A DNA stretch of 64,000 nucleotides from Hyparrhenia diplandra (GCA_015847255.1 JADLZK010011212.1:124001-188000); one strand, 5' to 3'. Positions 12,011 to 23,665 are shown, numbered from the stretch's first letter. The notes: generated by a model not told the origin, from the sequence alone. Translations and numbers: made by a program.

Positions 12011-14042
12011 GTGGTCATCCAAGGTGAAGAACAAGCCCTGATGTCTCCTCCTGCACTACAAAGAGCAACCACACGGCTAAGTCATGGCATAAGAAAACCA
12101 AAGATTTACACCGATGGTACAGTGTGTTGGTGTATGGTGGGCATACTGGAGTAGATGAACCAACAAGTTTGACTGAAGCTCTTGGTGATAAAAAAAACTC
12201 GGCCGGGTGAGGAAAGACCGCCCCATCGGCATTGTTCTTAAGAAGAAAACCCTGGTTTCCCCGACCGAGAAAATCCCCGAACCCCAGTCTCGCCCTAACA
12301 CTAGGAGGCTTAGCCCATGGAAACTACGATCCTCGATCCTTCAGAGATAACCTGAGCCGGTATTCACCGTAACCCCTGGGCGGTATACACCGTCACCCAC
12401 AACTCGATCCCTACGGTACCTGGGCCGGCTCAGTGCTTTTGCCACACGGGACTGATGTGGGCATTTTTTTTTAACCACAACATGAAATTCGCTCCCACGG
12501 GGAGTCGAATTTAGGACCTGCGGAGTGCCGCTGGAGTGTCCTAACCATTAGACTAGGACCTCTTTTGGCGATACAAGATGGGTTACGGCGATGAATCATG
12601 AGTACACAACCTTTGTTGAAGAACAAGACACGACACTTGGTTCCACAGCAAAAAAGGCAAGAATATTATTGGATGCAGGTGCGTGTATAGAATGCAGATG
12701 GTTCGGTTGATCGATACACCCGTCTGGTGTCGAAAGGATCGGATATAAGCAGCGGTATGGAATATATAGACTATAAGGGCACCTTCAGTCCCGTGGTCAA
12801 AGCTGCCACAATTCAACTCATACTGTCGATAGCGGTCTCCAAAGATTGGTCACTTCGACAGTTGGATGTACAAAATGCATTTCTTCATGGTGTTCTTGAA
12901 GAAGAAATATATATCAATCAACCCCATGGTTATGAAGATAAGAAGCATCCAAATTACGTCTGCAAGTTGGACAAGGTACTATATGGCCTCAAACAAAGCA
13001 CCTCGCGCATGGTACGCACGATTATGCAACCAATTGATCAAACTTGGGTTCACACCATCAAACGGGGATTCATCATTATTGTATTATAACAAAGGTAATC
13101 ATACTATATTTTTCTTAGTATATGTTGATGACATCATAGTTGCAAGCTCTTCACAAGAAGGAACAAATGCGCTGCTTAAAGCCTTATAGAAGGAATTTGG
13201 TCTAAAATAATTGGCAGACTTGCATTTTTTCCCGGGAATTGGAGTGAAAAGAAGTAAAGTGGATCTTATTATGAATCAAGAAAGGTACGCAAGAGATTTT
13301 ATAAAGCGTACAGGAATGGATAAAAGTAAGTCTATTGATACACCTCTCTCAACCTCTGAGAAACAGAGCATAGATGGAGGAACAAGTCACGACTAGAAAG
13401 ACTCTGACCAAATACAGGAGCTTGGTGGGGGCCTTGCAATATCTTACGGTAACAAGGCTGGACATATCTTATGCTGTCAATAAGGTGTGTCAAATCTTAC
13501 ATGCCCCAACCACTGAACACTGGAGTGTTGTCACACGCATTTTCGCTATATTAGAGGGACTCCCACAATGGGATTAAAAATCAGAAAGTCATCATCAATG
13601 TTAGTAAGTGCATTCTCGGATGCAGATTGGGCTGGGTGTGTGGATGACAGAAGATCAACTGGTGGTTTTACAGTGTTTATTGGACCGAACCTTGTATCTC
13701 ACGGTCCAGCACCGAAGCAAAATACAATGCTTTAGCAAATGCTACTACCGAAATGGTGTGGATTCTGAAGTTGCTGATTGAGCTTCGTGTTTCTCATCAA
13801 CGGTGGCAAGACTATGGTGTGACAACATAGGAACCAAGTATCTTTCTGCCAACCCATTGTTCCATGCTAGGACCAAGCACATTGAAATAAACTTCCATTT
13901 TGTTCAAGAAATGGTAACACAAAAAGGTATTAGATATTTGATACATACACACTAGAGATGAAGTGGCCGATGGTTTCACAAAACCCCTCACCGCAGCCAA
14001 GATGAAGAATTTTAGATTCAATCTCAACCTAGTTAGTGGCTG
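12010..14042 (+). pseudogene. copia pol: reverse transcriptase and RNase H, broken
   Basis: PPAL...HGIRKPKIYTDGT and EPTSLTEALGDK (12045-12195) form the region before the RT domain. After the SINE the frame resumes with LLKNKTRHLVP and NADGSVDRY. The RT core runs GTFSPVVKAATIQLILS, QLDVQNAFLHG (about 12860) and YVDDIIVASS (about 13119-13148), with the catalytic YVDD box intact. Later come YARDFIKRTGMDKSKS, SLVGALQYLTVTRLDISY (about 13420-13470) and an RNase H remnant near 13615-13960, ending VADGFTKPL. Stops at about 13087, 13187, 13208 and 13394, plus frame changes, make it a pseudogene. Confidence 0.88.
12191..12564 (-). mobile_element. tRNA-derived SINE, reversed, inserted in copia pol
   Basis: Read on the minus strand, an A-box region (GTCTAATGGTTAGGACACTC) and a degenerate B box (AAATTCGACTCCCC) lie near the 5' end, followed by a tRNA-unrelated body with GGGGTTCGGGGATTTT and TTCTTCTTAA, and a T-rich tail. 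The flanks TTGGTGATA (12182-12190) and TTGGCGATA (12565-12573) are a 9-bp target duplication with one mismatch. The body matches the SINE at 55471-55730. Pol III transcription is expected from the family. Confidence 0.85.
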
Positions 14043-14104
14043 AGATTGAGGGGGAGTGTTAAGATGACAAAGTGAGATTGAGGGGGAGTGTTAAGATGAC
14101 AAAG
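14041..14104 (+). repeat. Duplicated polypurine tract and LTR start, 2 x 32 bp
   Basis: A 32-bp unit, TGAGATTGAGGGGGAGTGTT then AAGATGACAAAG, occurs twice in tandem. It joins the end of pol, the polypurine tract and the first bases of the LTR (TGTTAAG at 14057 and again at 14089). Confidence 0.85.
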
Positions 14105-14538
14105 TCCCATGTCTCTGGGATTGCATATTGTCTATGTCATTGGACAAGCGGTGGTGTCAGCAACCAGCCATCGGTAAGTCGAGAGGAAGCCACCGATGCC
14201 ACACGGGAGGATCCAGTAATCGGCGGCCCAGCCCAAGGTCCAAGATGCGGCCCGCATGAGCAGAGGCCCAACAAGAATGTCCAAGGCCCAGAGTGGGAGT
14301 GATTCCCCATCGTGCTGCGTACACAAGTAAGTACAAGGTGTAGGAGATGGGAGAGAAGAGAGGGTGATGAATCATTTGCGTACACAAGTACAAGTGTAGC
14401 AGACGGAAGAGAAGAGAGGGTGATGAATCATTTGAACCAATTGTAACGAATCCTTCTACTTGCTTCCGTATCTCGAATTCAATCTGATAATCCTTCGTCG
14501 CTACCTACCTCTTCTTCCTCTACACGTCTCCTCTTACA
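14089..14538 (+). repeat. 3' LTR of the truncated copia element
   Basis: Begins TGTTAAGATG right after the polypurine tract and ends CTCTTACA, the usual TG...CA form. It contains a roughly 58-bp tandem repeat at 14317-14433 (GCGTACACAAGT...GATGAATCATTT). The exact start is uncertain because of the 32-bp duplication. Confidence 0.7.
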
Positions 14539-14985
14539 AGTGGTCGTCTTGAGTTAGTTAGGCAGCTCTCTGGTGTGCATGTAACCTTATCTTAGAACAT
14601 GCCCTGTGTATAGTGGTCAAGATATAAAACATGTAACCGTGAAACATTGCAAGCCACAAGGGGGCTGTTTCTCTTCCAGCAACCGATCAGTAGGCCAGGC
14701 AGGCTATCTCGTTCCCTCATTTCTCTTCACAGGTCTCTCAGAAATTGCCTCCTGATAGCATCACATATGCATAAGGGTCTAATGTAGATATTGGAATAGA
14801 TGACGTGACCATTTTATAAGTCTCTGAACCACAAGATGATTACACAACAAAATGTATGCTTAACATAAGAGCTCATTTGGTGTAGTAAATAAGAAATGGG
14901 CATGCCCAGTACAAGCGGCTTAATTAGGTAACTTAGTTATTGACGACCTGATAAATAATATGCTCATTTAAATCAAGTGCCGAGT
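14539..14985. other. 3' flank of the VWA gene, no gene seen
   Basis: Non-coding sequence between the copia LTR and the stop codon of the minus-strand VWA gene. It should contain that gene's 3' UTR and polyadenylation site. I cannot assign a precise signal. Confidence 0.5.
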
Positions 14986-16899
14986 TCAGTAGTCCTTCAC
15001 TCCTTGCTTCTTGGCGGCCGACGAGTGGCATCTCCTCAGCTTGCTCGCATAAACCGCGGCCTGTATTATATTTACATAAAAATATTATTAAATACATATA
15101 TGTTGATAAAGCTTGTTTTCGTATAGTAGAAAATAAACCTAAAAGAGTAGTAAAGCGTACCAGGTAAATGTCGCGGTGCATGGCGCGGTCAATGGCCTCC
15201 AGGGACGCCTCCTGGAAGACGGCGGCCAGGTGCTGCTGTTCGTCGTACACCGCCGCCGGCTGCTCCTGGAACGACGACATGAGGTGCTGCTTTACCTTGG
15301 ACCACACCTCCAGCCTCCACTCTACCATCTCGAATTCGTCGACACCGCCCGCGTGCTGGACATTAGCCGCCGGCGTTCCAGCTTGCCACTGCGGCAGCTT
15401 CCGCGCCTCCTCCAAGACGAGCCGCATCGCCGGCGTCAGGAACTCGACGACCACCTTCTGCGGCGAGCCGATGCTGGTGGCGCGCTGCATCTGGTGGCTC
15501 GACACCCAGGCGTAGACGTAGGCCGACACCCCTTCCCTGAGGCTGCTCACCATGTCGCCCACCTCCTTCTCCAGACCGCTCATCAGGTCGAGGCCGCCGC
15601 CCCAGAACTGGTGGCACGCTCTGAACTCCTCCCACTTGAGCTGCAGCACATCCGCGGCGCGCGCTTTGTCGTCGGTGGTGATCAGCTCGCTGTGGATGAC
15701 GCCAGCCACCACTTCCAGCAGCTCCAACCGGACGATGTGCTGCAGGACTACCGGGGAGGGAACAGGAACAGGAGCCGGTGACGGTGACCTCTGCACGAAC
15801 ACGCCGTGTCCTTCTACAGTGATCGCCCGGGTGCCCGGATAGTCCTTGTACGAGTAGCCGACGGCGAGCAGGTGCTGCTCGTGGCGATGATGATGGTAGT
15901 AGCGGTCAGAGGCGCCGAGGCCGTCGCAGTAGCTGGCACTGGCAGCCGCAGCAGCTGGCACGTGGAGGTGGACCACGAAATGCTTCGCCTCGCCGGCGCG
16001 TACAGGACGCCGACCGAGACCTCGCAGGATGTTCCGCCGCAGCTGACGGTGCTGTCGTGGCCACCGGAGTCGACGCGGTCTATGCGCACCCGGTTCAGCT
16101 CGTCGGCCTTGAGGACGACGCGCGTGTCTACAGCAGCGACGGTGGTGAGCCCACCGAGGCACACGGCGAGGGCGCCGGTGACCTCGCCGATGTTGTCGTC
16201 ATCAACGAAGGAGTAGGTGCCGTGAGACTCTTGGGCCAGGTACAGCAGGACCTCGGGATCGTGCGCCCTGCCCAGGCCGAAGGTGTGGACGGGGTACCTG
16301 CCGAGGGCGCCTCGGATAACCTCGCGGCGCCGCTCGCTCAGCGTCGACGCGCTCATCGTGTCCTCGCCGTCCGTGAGGAGGACGATGAAGCCCAGACGGT
16401 TGCGACCGTCTCCCACCCGCTCGTCCAGGACCTTCACCGCCTCCTCGAACGCCGGCACGAGCGCAGTGCCGCCACGGGCCTCGAGCTGGTCCACGCTTCT
16501 CATGGCGTTTCTCCGGCCGTCCGTGGACATGTACAGCAAGCCGGAGCTAAGTTCTTTGACGGGTCGGTCATTGAACGCTACGATGGAGAGGCGATCTCCG
16601 TCTTCGAGTTTGGCAACCATGAACTTGGCGGCCGTCTTCAGCAGGTCCAGCCTCGACGTCGTCGTCGACCTCTCCGCGGGCGACACTGCAGCCAGGTCAT
16701 TCATGCTGCCGCTGACATCGAGGACGGCGACGACATCGATGGGAACGCGCGCCTCGGCGGCACGCACCTCCGCCGCCGGTGCCTCGACGCGCAGCAGCAC
16801 TTGGAAGTCCTTTCTCACCTGGCCGAGTGGGATCTCAGGGAAGATGGGGGTGGTGCTCACTTTCACCGTCGTCTCCGAAGCAGCAGTTGGCGCCGTCAT
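14986..16899 (-). pseudogene. VWA-domain protein (grass VWA/Vwaint type), copy 1, 2-bp frameshift
   Basis: Exon 1 is 16899-15161 and exon 2 is 15060-14986, with donor GTACGC and acceptor ATACAG. The protein would be about 600 residues. The von Willebrand A domain has a complete MIDAS metal site: DVSGS at residues 61-65, the threonine of GGTAL at about 145, and the aspartate of LLTDGED at about 177. VHTFGLG and ESHGTYSFVDD follow, then a Vwaint-like C-terminal region with ASSHQMQRAT-like sequence. The role is unknown; VWA domains usually bind protein ligands. Two extra bases near 15995-15999 turn the expected VGVLYAGEAKHF into VGVLYAPARR, breaking the frame until the other phase takes over. 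The last exon, AAVYASKLRRC...KDY, is 75 nt, like copy 2. The start ATG directly follows CAG, so an upstream 5' UTR exon is possible. A sequencing error at a GC-rich site cannot be excluded. Confidence 0.82.
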
Positions 16900-17170
16900 C
16901 TGCGTACACGCGCCATTGATTCACTAAGACATGGGATCATGGGACTAAAACTAATGGTGTTTATCAATAATGGTCAGATTACATGAGCAAGTTCCAACAA
17001 ATTGGTAGTACCAGATGTGTGAGGAGTGCGGAGAAGAAGCAGCATGCGAGTAAAGGATGTTGCAGGATCATCGTCGTCACTTGGAAGATCTCCATCTGTG
17101 TCAGCTAATGATGCTGATACAATTCTTGTGTGTTGGATTGGATGGAAGTAGCCGGCCTCCATCTGGCTTC

Positions 17171-17178
17171 ATATATAG
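17171..17178 (-). promoter_or_regulatory. Possible TATA box of VWA copy 1
   Basis: On the minus strand the sequence reads GTCTATATATGAAG. It lies about 270 bp before the ATG at 16899, which fits a promoter followed by a 5' UTR with an intron ending TGTACGCAG at the start codon. This is inferred from position only. Confidence 0.45.
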
Positions 17179-17289
17179 ACTCTGGCTGGTGATCAGCATG
17201 TGGAATCACTTTGCTCCATGCAAGCCTTGGCCACTTACACAAGAATCACTTATTAATTATTTGGCTATATGCAGTCATCAGAGATACTA

Positions 17290-17673
17290 GAATATCAACG
17301 TATTCCTTTACTAGGTCTTCAGCCGAGCCGCATAGATCGTACGTATTATTTTGCTAGAAAATGTTTTCTTGGAATTCAATTGGCAATAAGATTTATATTA
17401 AAAGAACATCGTTGTACTCTTTAATTTGTTCAAACATTACTACAAAATCGATTTTTAGGAACTGGCACATACAACCTACATAAATCATCTTTAATTTAGG
17501 CCCAACAGCATGTACCCTGCACCTTTGAATCTGAATTTTACACGGATGAATTTCGTAGGTGCCGGTTATCGCCTCCAATCATCAGTGATATATCACTTTT
17601 TAGTTCATGCATGGCTATGTGAGGTAGTGTAAACCATCGGTCGGTACACACGAAAAATCCATAACCTCTTCAT
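17290..17673. other. Spacer with a possible CACTA-end relic
   Basis: No gene is seen. At about 17438 the phrase CATTACTACAAAATCG resembles the CACTACTACAAAA terminus found at 23006, with a hexamer partner GGTAGTG near 17621. The match is too degraded to define an element. Confidence 0.3.
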
Positions 17674-17846
17674 ATGACATATGAAGAGAAACAAAGACAT
17701 TTGATCCCTTTCTTTTTTCAGAAAACATCAAAGAAGGCAGCATCTGTTGCATTAAATCCAGACCATCCTCCGGATAAAAATATTATGGAGGAGCGAAATC
17801 AAGAAGATAGAGTACAAGTAGGAATTATAGACCCTTTGCCCTCATC
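17674..17846 (+). pseudogene. hAT-like transposase N-terminal fragment, copy A (left half)
   Basis: It reads through LIPFFFQKTSKKAASVALN and EERNQEDRVQ, matching the fragment at 30088-30342. That start is typical of grass hAT transposases with a TTF-type zinc finger. The CACTA element at 17847 splits it, and the rest (...PPLYDINRVP) resumes at 20815. No zinc finger or catalytic domain is present. Confidence 0.7.
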
Positions 17847-17865
17847 CACTACCGGATTCTGCTAA

Positions 17866-18010
17866 TTTCCCGTCAGCCTCTCACGGGAAAGGAGACGATT
17901 TCCCGTGAGCGACAGAAAAAGCTCACGGGAAAGGATAAACCCACGGGAAAATGCATTTCCCGTGAGGTACAGCTCACGGGAAAGGCCCTCACGGGAAAGG
18001 GAACCGCCGT
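17866..18010. repeat. Left subterminal repeats of CACTA
   Basis: Several direct and inverted copies of TTTCCCGTGAGC / GCTCACGGGAAA. In this superfamily such arrays are binding sites for the element-encoded TNPA protein. Confidence 0.85.
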
Positions 18011-18013
18011 GAG

Positions 18014-19406
18014 CCCCGACCCAGCTCCATCCCTGGACTCCCGGATCGACTACCTGCTGGCCGAGCAATTTAAACCCGACCATAAGACCAGTATATCCAA
18101 GGTAATTTACTTTACATTTTAGCACTACTCTATTATTTTTCAGGTTGAAAATCATAATAGGAACTAATAATTATTCTTGATCATTTGGGCAGGTCTTTTG
18201 TTGTTACCGCGAACTCGGTTAAAGGTCGCCTTCCCAATGGCATTCTTGGTCTTTTGGTCAGGAAGCACTACCCCGCCATGTCACGGTTGCAGGAGAAGAC
18301 GAGGTTGTCAAGACGTTCCACCAGCACGTGGACTTTGAAGATAACTATGATGACAATGGCATCAAATATAGTAACAAGGCACAGCGTGTGATCAAAGAGC
18401 TGCGGGTAAGTCTATGTCGCACTGTAGTGTACAAATACACCGTTTCAATTTCACATGTTTGAAATAACGACCGAATACATTGCTTCTATGTGTATAATTA
18501 CTTCAAGATCGAGGAGGGATACGAAGAACAGGTGGATGAAGTGGCTGCAAACGCCTGTTTCAAACTTGTGTCAGACATGTGGTACGAGCCATGCGGCCAG
18601 GCCGTCAGGACACACTACGCGCAGTATGAGGGAAGGAGGCTCAGTAAGGAGGAATGGAAAACGTTGAATCTGACCAAAGAACAATACATACTGGTAAATA
18701 TTGAATGGTCATACTAAGTTTAATTATGCCTAATGTGATTTTTTAATATGTTTTATACTTGGTGTCCTGTAGGTGATTTTGGAGTGGTGCTTGTCTCATA
18801 AGCGGTCCTGGGAGCTTCAGGTGGAAAGGTGGGTCGATACGCATTATGAGAAGGTCCGCAACGACTACCGGGAACGGCGTGCCATGATGCCAGGTGTATC
18901 ACACCATCAAGGCAACCTTAATCTCGCGGCCTACCAAGCTAGATATGTAAGTCTTATCCAATTCTTATTTTCTGATGCGCAACTCTGAATACTTTCTAAC
19001 CATCCTACTTTTTTTTTCTCACACAGGAGCAGGCACATGGCGTGCCAATCAGCACGCTCGAGGCCTTTGCTTGCTCCCACCTAGGCAAGTATAAAGATCC
19101 TGCGGTCATCTACAACCCTGAGGCTCCGCCCGAAGTCTACACCAACCCGACCGCCTACGAGAAGATCAGTAAGTACACCGAAGTGGCGAGGGAGACGTAT
19201 GGAGACAGCTTCGATCCCGCGGCCATGACATTGAGGGGAACATCGCCATGATCGCCGGAGGAGGCAAGAAGCACGGGCGGTACTATTTGGGTGATAGCGT
19301 TATCAACCCGCACCACGCAGACAAGCTATCTCGCCGCGAGCACGCTCCGGGGTCCGGTGATATGCGAGCGGCCAACCACTTACCAGCTGCGGTCTCCGGA
19401 CTCGAG
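18014..19406 (+). pseudogene. CACTA TNPA-type (Transposase_24, Ptta/En/Spm) gene, broken
   Basis: Five exons can be read: about 18014-18101, 18193-18405, 18488-18693, 18773-18946 and 19027-19406, with GTAATT, GTAAGT, GTAAAT and GTAAGT donors. Recognisable family landmarks are LLVRKHYPAM, the DMWYEPCGQAV region, KEEWKTLNLTKEQY, SWELQVERWVDTHYEK, HHQGNLNLAAYQARY, PEAPPEVYTNPTAYEK and GKKHGRYYLGDSVI. This family supplies the accessory DNA-binding protein of En/Spm elements. A frameshift is needed in exon 2 after about 18280, and one base is missing near 19225, so no full protein can be made. Arginine-rich sequence continues to about 19580. Confidence 0.8.
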
Positions 19407-20278
19407 GTTTTTTTATTTAAGATTCATTTATCTTTACATACTTGTTTCACCGTGTTCTAACTTTGTGTTGAAATAAGCCCAGATACGGGAAGAGAGGATG
19501 CCGACGGGAGGAGGCCGAGGAGAGGGAGCGGGCAAGGGCACAAAGGAGCGAGAGAGGGCTGAAAGCACCGTAAGAGCATGGAAGCTCTCCTAGTGTATCG
19601 CCAAAGCATGTTGGAGCCAGGTTGGTGTAGAGCTGCCGCCGGAGATCGCCTTCCCCTCCACCACCGGTCTTCCCTCCACCACCACCGCCGTTTCTACGGT
19701 CCACCGCACGGCTACGGTCAACCGTCAATCTTCCTTGCACTAGATGGAGCCTCTCCTATGAGTTTGTCTACCTTAACTCCAAATATGCATATATAAATGT
19801 GAATGGAAATGATCTGGAGGTTTGAATGCACCATGAGATGTGCACGTGGACTTGTGGTTGTCGGCCATCGAGCCGTTGTTTTGTTGCAGGTTTTGGAAAC
19901 CCCTCCGTGCAAGGGAGGTGTTGCCGAAATTTCTAACTATTTATCTTCTTTTTTTCAAGTCAATAGAATCTACCTTAAATTTTGTCTCACAAATGCAATA
20001 TCTTTGCCTACATGCAGCATCTATCTCAAGCCTCGAACCCATCTCCGAACCAATCTCAACCGGACGCTTGGGAACGAGCTTCGGAAGGTTGGGCGCCGTG
20101 GCCGTGAAGTTGTCATGATTTAGGTTCAGAACTTGTGTACTTGAACTTGTGGTTGCACTCATGGAACATGTGAACTTGGATTTTATGTACTATAAATGCT
20201 ATTCGTGGATTTTATGTAATATATGTGGTATTATGGATTTATCGAGCTATATTTGTGATATGTTAGAAATCTGTGGTC

Positions 20279-20303
<25 letters not shown>
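20279..20303. repeat. (TA)n microsatellite
   Basis: About twelve TA repeats inside the right part of the CACTA element. Confidence 0.95.
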
Positions 20304-20315
<12 letters not shown>

Positions 20316-20354
20316 GTGTCAATAATGTCTTTGGAACAAAAAAATAATAAAAAC

Positions 20355-20805
20355 CTTCTTTCCCGTGAGCTAAATGCCGGCTCATGGGAAAGTGACCAAA
20401 CCTTTCCCGTGAACTCAGCCAAGCTCACGGGAAAGTGACCAAACCTTCCCCGTGAGCCGGCATTTAGCTCACGGGAAAGAGTCCTACTTTCCCGTGAGCG
20501 TCGCCGTTACAGCTCATGGGAAATAAGCATGAAACGCCGTTCGTAACTCGTCCACGTAGGCCTAACGGGGGCCATAACGGGGGGTTGCACAGGACCCCGT
20601 TGACGGAACACCGCCCCCCTCCCGTTAACTCTTTCCGTCAGCTGGACGTGCTCACGGAAATCATATCCCGTGAGTACCTTACTCAGTTCACGGAAAGCCT
20701 TTAAACACTCCAACTCATATCCCGTGTTTTACTCCGGAAAGCCTTTCCCGTGGGTATGAGGCCTTTTCCCGTGAGTACGCTGCTCACACGGGAAATCGGA
20801 CGAGT
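20355..20805. repeat. Right subterminal repeats of CACTA
   Basis: Direct and inverted TTTCCCGTGAGC-type motifs, some with one change (TTCCCCGTGAGC, CTCATGGGAAA), extend to the right terminus and mirror the left array. Confidence 0.85.
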
Positions 20806-20814
20806 CCGGTAGTG

Positions 20815-22115
20815 ACCGTCACTGCCGCTGCCCCCATTAAAGCCGCCGCTGTATGACATCAATCGGGTTCCAACATGATCCAAGTGAAAGGAGGCCCAAA
20901 AGTGTATGATATGGTGTACTTTCTTTTCTCAAATAGATATTGTTTTTACTGTTGGCAACTTGGAGTGTTTAAAGGATATTTTCTGCATTGGTTATAGTGA
21001 AAGCAAAGTCAGATTTCCTAATCACTGCCGGATCAAAATGGATAATCGCAGTGATGGTAGAAAATTATAAAATATTGTTCTCCTCAATATTCAAAATTAA
21101 GACCTCAACGTTGATGTTCCCTCGAGCACACATACCAGCCGACTATTGTGTTCCTCTAGATTCAAAATTAAGACCTCAGCATTGATTTTCCCTCGAGCGC
21201 ACATAGCAGCTGACCTACGCGACACATGCATGTGACTGCCACATGTGACTGCTATACAGCTGACGCTATTCTTTTCACTTCACAATTTCAATCTTATATT
21301 GTACATTTGACACTATAAATAATTTCAAATTAAAAAAATTTATACCTGCAAAGATGTAGATCTCGTCGAGTACTACAACTATGATGTTGACCTCAAATTG
21401 TTAATTAACCATCTCAAATCTTATTTGAGACCTTATATTGCATATTTGAACTTACAAACGATCTGAAATCAAAAAGTTCTGAACAGCTAAGTTTTAGATA
21501 TCTATAAACTCTACAATTTTGATGTAAAGTTTTGTCTTAATCCGATGTGTCATATGAGTATGTTATTTTTTTTTTTTTTTTTGCAGTTAACAGGCTATTA
21601 CTCTCGATTCTTAGCTTCAACTGACAGTGGTAGTACCATGTCTATCACGGCCGGTTGGAGCTACGAACATGTAGTGATAGTCACCTATCACTATTGATTA
21701 CTATAGGTTAAGCTACGACAAACTCACAGTGATAAACTTATCCGTGCCGACTTGGCCTTGATTGTGTGTTTCAATGCAGTGAGTCAATTTTTTTTTTATC
21801 TATGATAGTTTATTTTTTAAAAAAATATTTAATATAATAAGTTATCAGACCTAATGAACAAATAAAATGCCATATATTAAATAAAGGATGTGAACGGGCG
21901 AGTTTTCAAAAACCGTTGTGTGGTCATCGATGTGATGTAAGCACTGTGACGTAAGCACATTTCACACGAGCAACTGTAATGTAATACAGTTAATATGAGT
22001 TGGTGGTGCCGTGTGGTGGCAGCAAGAGAATATGAGATGCTGTGCGTGAGCGACATTAATGAGAAGACTTGACTTGCTTGCTTTTCAATTTGTGTGTATA
22101 CTACTACTCAATCTG
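20815..22115 (+). repeat. Segmental duplicate of 30260-31300
   Basis: Starting with the right half of the hAT fragment (PPLYDINRVP...), the sequence follows 30260-31300 closely through the phrases CAAATAGATATTGTTTTTA, TCAATATTCAAAATTAAGAC and CATGTGACTGC. It ends with the block ATGTGATGTAAGCACTGTGA to GAGAAGACTTGACTTGCTTG. This copy has extra sequence at about 21600-21890. There is no coding region beyond the hAT fragment. Confidence 0.85.
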
Positions 22116-22362
22116 CAATAAATATACTGTTTTTTCATTTTTCTGTTTTATTTTTTACCTAAATCGTGGTCATTTAAGAAGTGGTCCATCAAATGGTTGT
22201 TGATTTTTATCCATTCTCTTAATTTATCTCCCGAATTGCAAGGCAACACACTATGTTGTTGATACATAGTATTGTTAATTGTCTGATTAAGTTCTAATAT
22301 AGCACATGTAATTGTGATTGAAATTTGTAGCGATTAAAATTCAAACCTCTATAAATTCCTCT

Positions 22363-22396
22363 TTATACCCGCTGCAACGCGCTGGGAATCCCCTAG
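22363..22396 (+). mobile_element. Helitron-like 3' terminus
   Basis: CCCGCTGCAACGCGCTGGG is a short hairpin, followed by a spacer and CTAG then T. This is the standard grass Helitron 3' end. The downstream flank TTAACGGAGTGAGTATC continues the repeat unit seen at 32550. The 5' end is not identified, so the element size is unknown. Confidence 0.6.
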
Positions 22397-23279
22397 TTAA
22401 CGGAGTGAGTATCCCATATATAGTTTCTAGATTTCTTCAAAAAAATATATAGTTTCTAGGTTGGACTAAAAACTCTTAGCTCGTTAGCTCCCTCAGCTCG
22501 TAGGCTGGCTCGGCTCTCGGCTCGGCTCGGCTCGTTAGCCAAGCCAATATTTTAGCTTGTTATAGCTATAATGAGCCAAGTCGCACGAGGCGCTCGTGAG
22601 CCAAACAAGCCAAGGTTTTAGGGAAAAAAAAATCATATCAACTTATGTTAGTTTTGTTGCACTTTACAAATGGTTGATATTTTAGCATATATAAATATTT
22701 TATTCGATTTAACAATGTCGGATGTATTATTTTTAGTATTATTACTATTCTGAAGCTTTAGATAAATATAAATATTATATTTTGTGTACTTTTTTATATA
22801 TGGTTCACGAGCTTAACGAGCCAGCTCAAGCTTGTAAATGAGCCGAAGCCTGGTTTTCTCGGCTCGTTAAGATAACGAGCTATCTCTCGAGCCATATGTT
22901 CTTATAGGTAATGTGAGCCGAGAACAAGCTAATGTGAGCGAGGCGAGCCGAGGCGAGCGAAGCTTCATGGTGGTGTGCTTGTTCATATGGTCATATGTTC
23001 TTACACACTACTACAAAACCTTACTAAGAGAACGCCCCCTTTTGCATTAGGGGCGGTTCATTTTTCGAGCCGCCCCTATAGCGACACCCCCAAACGAGCG
23101 CCCCTATAGTGACCACATTAGGGGCGGCTCAATCACCAACCGCCCCTACTATTATTAGGGGCGGTTCAATCACCGCCGCCCCCTTGCGGACCGCAAGAGG
23201 GGCGGCTCTATATTGAGGCGCCCTACACGGTGAGATCCCGAATTTTGAAACGAGGCACTAAAAATTAAAAATTTGTGAA

Positions 23280-23665
23280 ACGACCTCGGATGAAAAAACT
23301 TTGTACATATGAAATGTAGATCTCGAAAAGTTATGAAACTTTGTAGTTGACGACTTTTTATTTTGAAATCATCTAGTCATGCAAAAGTCGTGTTCGAATG
23401 TCTCAAATTTGAAATTCGAATTTCATAAACGACCTCGGACGGAAAAACTTCCTTCATATGAGATGTAGATCTCGAAAAGTTATGAAACTTTGTAGTTGAC
23501 GACTTTTTACTTTGAAATCATCTAGTCATGCAAAAGTTGTGTTCAAATGTCTCAAATTTGAAATTCAAAATTCGTAAACGACCTCGGATGAAAAAACTTT
23601 GTACATATGAAATGTAGATCTCGAAAAGTTATGAAACTTTGTAGTTGACGACTTTTTAGTTTAAA
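23280..23665 (+). repeat. 149-bp tandem repeat, about 2.6 copies, within CACTA
   Basis: ACGACCTCGGATGAAAAAAC starts at 23280, 23429 and 23578, a constant 149-bp period. Each copy includes GATCTCGAAAAGTTATGAAA. It has no coding potential. Confidence 0.9.

Larger units (their letters stand above)
12010..14538 (+). mobile_element. Truncated Ty1-copia retrotransposon (3' half of pol plus 3' LTR)
   Basis: Only the 3' half remains: the pol linker region, reverse transcriptase, RNase H, polypurine tract and one LTR. No matching 5' LTR, gag, protease or integrase is seen upstream. A SINE interrupts pol at 12191-12564. Stops and frame changes throughout show it is inactive. Confidence 0.85.
17847..20814 (+). 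mobile_element. CACTA (En/Spm-type) transposon, 2968 bp, decayed
   Basis: Termini are CACTACCGGA (17847) and TCCGGTAGTG (20814). The 3-bp target duplication is ACC on the right and ATC, one substitution away, on the left. The paralogous empty site at about 30245-30255 confirms the boundaries. Subterminal arrays of TTTCCCGTGAGC and its complement occur at both ends. Inside is a broken TNPA-type gene, but no TNP2-type transposase, so the element is non-autonomous. Confidence 0.93.

Noticed and set aside
15168..16986. Plus-strand open frames of 200-309 codons
   Set aside because: They are antisense to the VWA gene, whose domain motifs and exon structure explain the region.
17866..18010. CRISPR-like array of short repeats
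   Set aside because: Repeats are in both orientations with uneven spacing. They are CACTA subterminal motifs in a plant genome.
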